Shown here: positions 8,098 through 12,953 of the stretch, piece by piece
How the letters are laid out: each line of letters begins with the position of its first letter
How positions within the stretch are numbered: position 1 is the stretch's first letter
Notes under the pieces: model-generated
Database searches by the model: none
Seen by the model: only the letters and a program-made list of their open reading frames with translations
Told to the model about the DNA's origin: nothing
Program-made: the position numbers and the translations under genes
Assembly (NCBI GenBank): GCA_934456295.1
Contig: CAKSHB010000039.1
Coordinates: 1 to 12,953, forward strand
Direction: 5' to 3'
Length of the DNA: 12,953 nucleotides
Source of the DNA: an uncultured Clostridia bacterium
Lineage (GTDB): Bacteria; Bacillota; Clostridia; UBA1381; UMGS1253

Positions 8098-8454
8098 ATG
8101 GAAATACATGAAAAAATGAGAATAATACAGGAAACGGTTCCGGGCAAGCAGATTACGCTTGCGCACATTATTGCAAATCCTGCAAGGGAGCTGTTTGAAA
8201 AAATCAATTCCGGCGCAGACGGCAAAATCAAATCCGGTGCAATCGGCATAGTAAACATGTCGCCGGCGGAAAGCACGATTATCGCGGCAGATGTTGCAAC
8301 AAAAAGCTCGGGCGTCATACTGGGAGATGTTGACAGAGTGAGCGGTACGCTGATTTTTACGGGAAGTGTGTCCGAGGTTGAGGCGGCTATGCGTGCCATA
8401 ATGGAATTTACGGTGCAGAAGCTCGGTTTCAGTGTGTGCGAGATAACAAGATAA
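8098..8454 (+). CDS. permuted BMC-H shell protein, PduU/EutS type
   Basis: A 118-residue shell protein forming one type of hexameric facet tile. It carries the signature of the circularly permuted PduU/EutS group: an N-terminal strand segment (RIIQETVPGKQITLAHIIANP), the conserved core AIGIVNMSPAESTIIAADVATK, then DRVSGTLIFTGSVSEVEAA. The N-terminal segment builds a small beta-barrel capping the pore in known structures. Length is typical of the group. The start at 8098 is chosen because GGGAG lies about 7 nt upstream; an open frame extends further 5' but only through the end of the activase gene. A PduU-like tile next to the activase and aldolase is characteristic of fucose/rhamnose-type glycyl radical microcompartments. 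Confidence 0.93.
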   Translation: MEIHEKMRIIQETVPGKQITLAHIIANPARELFEKINSGADGKIKSGAIGIVNMSPAESTIIAADVATKSSGVILGDVDRVSGTLIFTGSVSEVEAAMRAIMEFTVQKLGFSVCEITR

Positions 8455-8528
8455 AAATATTGCGGTTTATGCCGTGATTTTGAAAATAAAAAACAAAACA
8501 GAAAAATATAAAAAGGAGTGCAGATATT
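8455..8528 (+). other. AT-rich spacer before the aldolase gene
   Basis: 74 bp, very A-rich, ending in the AAAGGAG ribosome site of the aldolase. It contains CAAAACAGAAAAA, which resembles the promoter-region operator element at 11 of 13 positions. In such A-rich DNA this is weak evidence. I see no convincing promoter or terminator. Confidence 0.35.
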
Positions 8529-9323
8529 ATGGTATCAGAGTATGAAATCAAAAAACAGATTTGTGAAATCGGAAAAAGAATTTATGACAGGGGCATGGTT
8601 GCGTCGAATGACGGCAACATATCGGTAAAGCTTTCGGATAATGAGTTTCTGTGCACACCTACGGGCGTAAGCAAAGGCTTTATGACCCCCGAATTTATAT
8701 GCAAGGTTGACGCAAAGGGAAATGTGCTTCAGGCGAACAAAGGCTTCAAGCCCTCGTCTGAGATAAAAATGCACATGCGTGTGTATAAAGAAAGACCCGA
8801 TGTTGTGTCGGTTGTCCATGCACACCCGATGTATGCGACAAGCTTTGCCATTGCCGGCATACCGCTCACACAGCCGATAATGCCCGAGGCGGTTATAGCG
8901 CTCGGCTGTGTGCCGATTGCAGAGTACGGCACACCTTCAACGGAGGAAATTCCGAATGCGGTTTCAAAGTATTTGCAGCATTATGACGCAGTGCTTCTTG
9001 AAAATCACGGTGCGCTGACGTATGCGGACTCATTGCTTAACGCATATCACAAAATGGAGTCGGTTGAGTTTTATGCACAGCTGCTGTTTTTATCAAAGCA
9101 GCTCGGCGGGCCGCAGGAGCTGTCGGAGGCACAGGTACAGAGGCTCTACGAAATAAGAAGAAAATTCGGCATGAAGGGCAAACATCCGGCTGACATGTGT
9201 CCTAACGCAAAGAGCGGCAAGGCAAGCTGCCACGGCTGCGGCGGTTCATGCTCAAATGACAGCGCTGACGTTGATTTGGTTGCAAAAATCACAAAAAAGG
9301 TTCTGGAACAGCTCGGCAAATAA
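8529..9323 (+). CDS. class II aldolase, L-fuculose-1-phosphate aldolase type, with C-terminal encapsulation peptide
   Basis: 264 residues. It should cleave fuculose 1-phosphate (or rhamnulose 1-phosphate) into DHAP and lactaldehyde, the precursor of 1,2-propanediol. The zinc ligands of E. coli FucA (Glu73, His92, His94, His155) appear here as Glu78, His97, His99 and His160, a constant shift of 5; SNDGNIS near residue 26 is the conserved phosphate-binding segment. After the catalytic domain (to about 220) comes a Cys-rich linker with C224-x9-C234-x2-C237-x3-C241, then an amphipathic helix VDLVAKITKKVLEQLGK that looks like an encapsulation peptide sending the enzyme into the BMC lumen. FucA itself is about 215 residues, so this tail is extra. 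AAAGGAG lies upstream of the ATG. The Cys cluster is odd and may bind metal. Fuculose versus rhamnulose specificity cannot be decided from sequence. Confidence 0.92.
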   Translation: MVSEYEIKKQICEIGKRIYDRGMVASNDGNISVKLSDNEFLCTPTGVSKGFMTPEFICKVDAKGNVLQANKGFKPSSEIKMHMRVYKERPDVVSVVHAHPMYATSFAIAGIPLTQPIMPEAVIALGCVPIAEYGTPSTEEIPNAVSKYLQHYDAVLLENHGALTYADSLLNAYHKMESVEFYAQLLFLSKQLGGPQELSEAQVQRLYEIRRKFGMKGKHPADMCPNAKSGKASCHGCGGSCSNDSADVDLVAKITKKVLEQLGK

Positions 9324-9422
9324 TCCGTTTTAAAAACGGCTGATTAAAAAGCGCAATATCAGTCCGCAGACGGCATGGCGCATGCAAAAAAAGTTTTGCG
9401 GACAGAAAGGTTTTAAACGGCT
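9324..9422 (+). other. structured spacer between aldolase and alcohol dehydrogenase
   Basis: This is the longest gap inside the operon, at 99 bp. It starts with a small dyad CCGTTTT-A-AAAACGG just after the aldolase stop. A larger stem follows: GTCCGCAGA (9362-9370) can pair with TTTTGCGGAC (9394-9403), with one G-U pair, enclosing GCATG-GCG-CATGC (9373-9385). The large stem is not followed by a T-run, so it is not a standard terminator. Part of the sequence after the first dyad (TTTTAAAAACGGCT) partly recurs just before the next ATG (TTTTAAACGGCT). No open frame is visible. Confidence 0.5.
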
Positions 9423-10631
9423 ATGGATACAAATTCACAAGTTAATTCACAGGATATTGAAAAAATCGTAAAGGGCGTGCTTGCAAGACTGCGCGATGAT
9501 GAAAAAACGACGGCAAAAACCTTGCAAATTCCGCAAAAGTCAAGAGCGGCAATGCTCACAAGTCTTGAACATTATGATATCAAAGAGTTTGAAATTCCGC
9601 CCGTGGGCGATGATGACATACTTGTAAAGGTTGAGGGCTGCGGCATATGCGGCACAGACGCGCATGAGTTCAAGCGCGACCCGTTTTCGCTCATTCCGGT
9701 CGTACTCGGACATGAAGGAACGGGCGAAATCGTAAAGATGGGCAAAAATGTTAAAAAAGACAGCGCCGGCAAGGATTTGCATATTGGCGACAAGGTTGTT
9801 ACATGTATGATTTTTGCAGACAATCCCGATATAACGATGTTTGATTTAAACAAGCAGAATGTCGGCGGCGCCGATGTATACGGACTTCTGCCCGATGACG
9901 ACATACATTTAAACGGCTGGTTTGCGGATTATCTGCTTATACGCGGCGGTTCAACGGTGTTTAATGTAAGCGAGCTGAGTCTTGATGAGAGAATACTCAT
10001 AGAGCCGTGCGCGGTTCTTGTGCATGCGGTTGAGCGCGCAAAAACAACGGGTATACTCCGTTTCAACAGCCGTGTTGTTGTGCAGGGCTGCGGTCCGATA
10101 GGACTTATATGTATCGCTGTACTGCGTACGATGGGAATAGAAAATATTACCGCGGTTGACGGCGAGGAAAAAAGGCTTGCGTTTGCACATGAAATGGGAG
10201 CGTCAAAAACGGTGAACTTTAAGGAATATAAGGGAATTGAGGCGCTTTCCGCAGCAGTTGCGGACACATTCGGCGGCAAATCTGCCGATTTTGCGTTCCA
10301 GTGCACAGGCTCACCCGCCGCACACAGCAACATCTATAAATTTATAAGAAACGGCGGCGGTTTGTGCGAGCTCGGTTTCTTCATAAACGGCGGCGACGCA
10401 ACTATAAATCCACATTTTGACATATGTGCAAAGGAAATCACAACAGTCGGCTCATGGGTATACACTCTGCGCGATTATGCGACAACATTTGATTTTATGA
10501 AGCGTGCAAAGGCTATAGGCATACCGCTCACAAAGCTGATAACGCATAGATTTCCGCTTGAACAGATAAATGAGGCGCACAAAACAAACCTGAGCATGCA
10601 GGGACTTAAGATAGCAATTATTAATAAATAA
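9423..10631 (+). CDS. zinc-type (MDR family) alcohol dehydrogenase with N-terminal encapsulation peptide
   Basis: 402 residues. Inside the BMC it should reduce propanal to 1-propanol (or lactaldehyde to propanediol) and recycle NAD. Residues about 8-23 (NSQDIEKIVKGVLARL) form an amphipathic encapsulation helix, joined by a polar linker to a GroES-like domain beginning near residue 40. Catalytic zinc ligands: Cys76 in GCGICGTD, His97-Glu98 in GHEGTGE, and a third candidate in IEPCAV (194-199). The Rossmann motif is GCGPIG (222-227), with Asp246 at the end of the second strand favouring NAD over NADP. The four-Cys structural zinc lobe of classical zinc ADHs is missing (only Cys128 lies in that region), though some relatives also lack it. 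It is unrelated to the iron-type PduQ. The ribosome site is weak: GAAAGG lies about 12 nt from the ATG. Confidence 0.92.
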   Translation: MDTNSQVNSQDIEKIVKGVLARLRDDEKTTAKTLQIPQKSRAAMLTSLEHYDIKEFEIPPVGDDDILVKVEGCGICGTDAHEFKRDPFSLIPVVLGHEGTGEIVKMGKNVKKDSAGKDLHIGDKVVTCMIFADNPDITMFDLNKQNVGGADVYGLLPDDDIHLNGWFADYLLIRGGSTVFNVSELSLDERILIEPCAVLVHAVERAKTTGILRFNSRVVVQGCGPIGLICIAVLRTMGIENITAVDGEEKRLAFAHEMGASKTVNFKEYKGIEALSAAVADTFGGKSADFAFQCTGSPAAHSNIYKFIRNGGGLCELGFFINGGDATINPHFDICAKEITTVGSWVYTLRDYATTFDFMKRAKAIGIPLTKLITHRFPLEQINEAHKTNLSMQGLKIAIINK

Positions 10632-10665
10632 AACATAAACACAAAATATAAGGAGGAAAACAAAA

Positions 10666-10941
10666 ATGGCACAGGAAGCACTGGGAATGATTGAAACAAG
10701 AGGACTTACGGCGGCGATTGAGGCTGCGGACGCAATGGTGAAGGCGGCTGAGGTTGTACTTATCGGAACGGAGAAAATCGGTTCGGGACTCGTTAGCGTA
10801 ATGGTGCGCGGCGATGTTGGCGCAGTAAAGGCGGCAGTTGAGGCAGGCGGCACATGCGCGTCAAGACTCGGCGAGCTTGTTGCAACACATGTAATTCCGC
10901 GTCCTCACAGCGATGTTGAAAAAATATTGCCCAGGTTCTGA
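10666..10941 (+). CDS. BMC-H hexameric shell protein, PduA/PduJ type
   Basis: A 91-residue canonical single-domain shell tile. It has the family signature from MAQEALGMIETRGLTAAIEAADAM onwards and the pore loop KIGSG with Ser40 at the PduA position. In PduA the Ser-lined pore favours passage of 1,2-propanediol over propanal, which fits the pathway here. The C-terminus ends soon after VIPRPHSDVEKILP, with no extension. AGGAGG lies 8-9 nt upstream of the ATG, a strong site for an abundant shell protein. It is a close paralogue of the next gene, with very similar third-position bases. Confidence 0.96.
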   Translation: MAQEALGMIETRGLTAAIEAADAMVKAAEVVLIGTEKIGSGLVSVMVRGDVGAVKAAVEAGGTCASRLGELVATHVIPRPHSDVEKILPRF

Positions 10942-10977
10942 TTTTAAAAAGTCTGATAATAAGGAGGACAAAGGACT

Positions 10978-11370
10978 ATGGCAGTAAAAAAGACAGCGCC
11001 CGAAGCAGAAAAGAGCGCGGCAAAAAACGGTATTAATAAAACTACTAATACAAAGAAAGAAACAGAGAAGCAAATAAGGGAGGATGTAAAAATGACACAG
11101 GAAGCACTGGGAATGGTTGAAACAAGAGGTCTTGTGGCAGCGATTGAGGCAGCGGACGCAATGGTAAAGGCTGCAAACGTATCGCTTATCGGAACGGAGA
11201 AAATCGGTTCGGGGCTCGTTAGCGTAATGGTGCGCGGCGATGTCGGCGCAGTAAAGGCGGCAGTTGAGGCAGGCGGCACATGTGCAGCAAGACTCGGCGA
11301 AGTTATCGCAACACACGTAATTCCGCGTCCCCACAGTGACGTTGAAAAAATTCTGCCGACACTTAAGTAA
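10978..11370 (+). CDS. BMC-H shell protein with 38-residue N-terminal extension and internal start
   Basis: 130 residues from the ATG at 10978 (AAGGAGG upstream). The PduA-like domain starts at an internal Met at residue 39 (11092, MTQEALGMVETRG) and has the same KIGSG pore. Residues 1-38 are Lys/Ala/Glu-rich, polar and probably disordered, unlike any part of the previous paralogue. The internal ATG at 11092 has its own strong GGGAGG exactly 8 nt upstream, so a 92-residue normal-length tile may be made from the same message. Both starts are well formed, and the frame between them is open. The extension would be exposed at the edge or concave face of the tile, depending on orientation. Which form dominates cannot be told from sequence. 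Confidence 0.93.
   Translation: MAVKKTAPEAEKSAAKNGINKTTNTKKETEKQIREDVKMTQEALGMVETRGLVAAIEAADAMVKAANVSLIGTEKIGSGLVSVMVRGDVGAVKAAVEAGGTCAARLGEVIATHVIPRPHSDVEKILPTLK
11078..11094 (+). promoter_or_regulatory. internal ribosome binding site and start codon inside the extended BMC-H gene
   Basis: GGGAGG (11078-11083), an 8-nt A-rich spacer, then ATG (11092-11094) in frame with the shell domain. It is as strong as the sites of the neighbouring genes, and the encoded start (MTQEALGM) corresponds to the natural start of the upstream paralogue (MAQEALGM). Confidence 0.6.
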
Positions 11371-11411
11371 TTTTTTGTATTACAAAATATCGGCGGAAGC
11401 GGGAGATAGTT

Positions 11412-11660
11412 ATGATTATCGGAAAAGTTATCTCAAGAGTGGTTTCGACAAGAAAAAACGAACGTCTTACGGGAAGCAAGTTTTTGGTTGTCGAGCCGCT
11501 TGAAAAATTCGGTATCGGCGGCTTTGTTGCGGTTGATAACGTTGGGGCGGGCATAGGTGAAACGGTGCTCGTTGCGACGGGAAGCGCGGCGCGCGTCGGG
11601 ACGGGACTCGAGATGAGTCCCGTTGACGCGGTGATAGTCGGCATAGTTGATGAGGCGTAA
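11412..11660 (+). CDS. BMC-P pentameric vertex protein, EutN/CcmL family
   Basis: 82 residues forming the pentamers that close the vertices of the icosahedral shell. Family features: N-terminal MIIGKVISRVVSTRKNERLTG, the central KFLVVEPL strand, the glycine-rich DNVGAGIGETVLVATGSAAR core, and the closing PVDAVIVGIVD strand. Length is normal to slightly short for the family. GGGAG lies about 7 nt upstream of the ATG. It begins 41 bp after the extended shell gene; that gap contains only a weak A/T-rich dyad (TTTTGTA-T-TACAAAA, 11373-11387). Confidence 0.95.
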   Translation: MIIGKVISRVVSTRKNERLTGSKFLVVEPLEKFGIGGFVAVDNVGAGIGETVLVATGSAARVGTGLEMSPVDAVIVGIVDEA

Positions 11661-11705
11661 GTTTTTTTGAAAATAAAAAAACTGCGCAAAAGGACCGGTG
11701 TAAAA

Positions 11706-12953
11706 ATGGAAGTTAATGAGTTTAAACAAAAGCTCAGAGAGGCGGGGGCAGTCGGCGCAGGCGGCGCAGGCTTCCCCACATACGCCAAGCTGGGCGGCGG
11801 AATTGATACAGTTATACTGAACTGCGCGGAGTGTGAGCCGCTTTTGCGTCCGCACAGACATTTACTCAGCAAATACCCGCGCGAGGCGCTGAGAGGGCTT
11901 GATGCACTGCGTGAGAGCGTCGGAGCGAAGCGGGCCTTGGTAGGCATAAAGAGGTCATATGCTGCGGCGGTTGAAGCGCTTAATGCAGTATCAGATGAAT
12001 TTGGAAAAATATCGGTTTCATATCTGCCGGAAATTTATCCGGCAGGTGATGAAGTTGTACTTATATATGAAACAACGGGGCGCGTTGTCGGAGCGGGCAA
12101 GCTTCCGGCATCGGAGGGCGTTTGTGTGTTTAATGTAGAAACGGCATACAATACATACCGTGCGCTCGAAGGCAAAAATGTAACGCACAAGTATGTCACA
12201 ATCACGGGCGAGGTTGAAAAACCGTGCACATTGCGTCTGCCGATAGGTATGTCATTTGATGACGCGGTGAAGCTTGCCGGAAAAATAAAGTGTGACGGCT
12301 ATGTGTATATAAGCGGCGGTCCTATGACGGGACGCATTGTTTCGGGCAGCGAATGTGTTACAAAGACAACTAACGCCATACTTGTTATGCCCGGAAACCA
12401 TTACATAGTAAACAAACGCAGGGCTAAGGTTTCGGCTTTGGCAAACCGCGCAATGAGTGCATGCTGCCAGTGCCGTACATGTACGGATATGTGCCCGAGA
12501 AATCTTTTGGGACACCCGATAGAACCGCACAGCTTTATGCGGGCGGTGAGATATGGCGACAATAAGCAGATAAAGCCCGTTTTAAACACGGCTTTCTGTT
12601 CGGGCTGCGGTGTGTGTGAAATGTATGCATGTCCGCAGGGGCTTTCACCGCGTACGCTTATAGCAGAGTGTAAGGGAGAGCTGCGGCGCGAGGGCATAAA
12701 GCCGCCTGAGGCGGAGATGAAAAATGTGGCGCAAAGGCGTGAATATGCACGTATACCGATGGCGCGTCTGACAGCACGGCTTGGACTTAAAAAATATGAC
12801 ACAGAGGCGCCGCTTGATGAGAAGGAAATATGTCCGAAAAGCGTGCGTATTTTGTTCTCGCAGCATATAGGCGCACCTGCTGTCTGCTGCGTAAAAGAGG
12901 GCGAGCATGTCAGCGAGGGACAGTGTATAGCGCATGCCGCAGACGGTGCACTC
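11706..12953 (+). CDS. PduS/RnfC-like flavoprotein with two 4Fe-4S motifs (3' end beyond window)
   Basis: 416 codons are open from the ATG at 11706 to the window edge with no stop; PduS proteins are usually around 450 residues, so only the tail is missing. It should move electrons between NADH and iron-sulfur or flavin carriers, recycling cofactor for the BMC enzymes. Features: N-terminal Gly-rich nucleotide/FMN-binding segment GAVGAGGAGFPTYAKL (14-29); ILNCAECEPLL (37-47), typical of RnfC/PduS; SLBB-like region around 160-215; two ferredoxin motifs, C253-x2-C256-x2-C259-x3-C263-P and C298-x2-C301-x2-C304-x4-C309-P. I see no membrane segment or encapsulation peptide in the visible part. The ribosome site is moderate (AAAGGA about 11 nt upstream). 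Confidence 0.92.
   Translation, partial: MEVNEFKQKLREAGAVGAGGAGFPTYAKLGGGIDTVILNCAECEPLLRPHRHLLSKYPREALRGLDALRESVGAKRALVGIKRSYAAAVEALNAVSDEFGKISVSYLPEIYPAGDEVVLIYETTGRVVGAGKLPASEGVCVFNVETAYNTYRALEGKNVTHKYVTITGEVEKPCTLRLPIGMSFDDAVKLAGKIKCDGYVYISGGPMTGRIVSGSECVTKTTNAILVMPGNHYIVNKRRAKVSALANRAMSACCQCRTCTDMCPRNLLGHPIEPHSFMRAVRYGDNKQIKPVLNTAFCSGCGVCEMYACPQGLSPRTLIAECKGELRREGIKPPEAEMKNVAQRREYARIPMARLTARLGLKKYDTEAPLDEKEICPKSVRILFSQHIGAPAVCCVKEGEHVSEGQCIAHAADGAL

Larger units (their letters stand above)
10666..11370 (+). repeat. tandem duplication of the BMC-H core
   Basis: The coding regions from 10666 and from 11092 align without gaps at an offset of 426 bp to near their ends. The stretch of about 100 bp starting at CTTATCGGAACGG (10759 and 11185) is nearly identical at the DNA level, including silent positions. 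This suggests a recent duplication or gene conversion between the two shell genes. Confidence 0.7.

Noticed and set aside
8492..8508. fourth copy of the AAACRCAGAAAAA operator element
   Set aside because: Only 11 of 13 positions match, in a very A-rich spacer with no clear promoter; chance is likely.
1..12953. tRNA, rRNA, CRISPR array, insertion sequence or phage genes
   Set aside because: None seen on either strand. The DNA is filled by ordinary metabolic and transport genes.

Overview
The window carries the first part of a bacterial microcompartment (BMC) operon of the glycyl-radical-enzyme type. Its gene set fits the fucose/rhamnose-type 'GRM5' class: a B12-independent propanediol dehydratase plus a class II fuculose-phosphate aldolase. 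The source looks like a Clostridia/Firmicutes bacterium. This rests on strong AGGAGG-type ribosome binding sites, near-consensus sigma-A promoters, AT-rich spacers, frequent ATA/AGA codons, GTG/TTG starts, and the oxygen-sensitive radical chemistry. I cannot name the species.

Left part (1-4504, all on the minus strand). The 3'-truncated gene at 1-1933 has no stop inside the window. It encodes a large soluble protein that looks like a beta-sandwich followed by an alpha/alpha-toroid, as in carbohydrate-active enzymes; its function is unknown. It has its own consensus promoter (1988-2016) with a dyad over the predicted start of transcription. Upstream of it is a complete P-type ATPase (2063-4504) resembling the CtpE group of cation pumps.

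Central divergent control region (4505-4764). The BMC operon is driven by a near-perfect promoter (TTGACT-17-TATAAT, 4672-4700). It is embedded in three copies of a 13-bp element (AAACRCAGAAAAA): two form a perfect inverted repeat around the -35 box and the third lies at the transcription start. This is a strong candidate operator for a regulator that is not encoded in the window.

Right part (4765-12953, plus strand, one apparent operon). Gene order: glycyl radical diol dehydratase; its radical-SAM activase (without the usual ferredoxin insert); permuted PduU/EutS-like shell protein; class II (fuculose-1-phosphate type) aldolase with a Cys-rich linker and C-terminal encapsulation peptide; Zn-type alcohol dehydrogenase with N-terminal encapsulation peptide; two PduA/PduJ-like hexameric shell proteins, the second with a 38-residue extension and an internal start site; EutN/CcmL vertex protein; and a PduS/RnfC-like flavoprotein cut off by the window end.

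Inferred pathway: the aldolase splits a 6-deoxyketose 1-phosphate to DHAP and lactaldehyde. Lactaldehyde is reduced to 1,2-propanediol, the glycyl radical enzyme dehydrates it to propanal, and propanal is either reduced to propanol by the alcohol dehydrogenase or oxidised to propionyl-CoA. The aldehyde dehydrogenase, phosphotransacylase, trimeric shell proteins and regulator are not in the window and are presumably encoded elsewhere. Spacers within the operon are short except for 99 bp between aldolase and alcohol dehydrogenase, which holds a structured inverted repeat.
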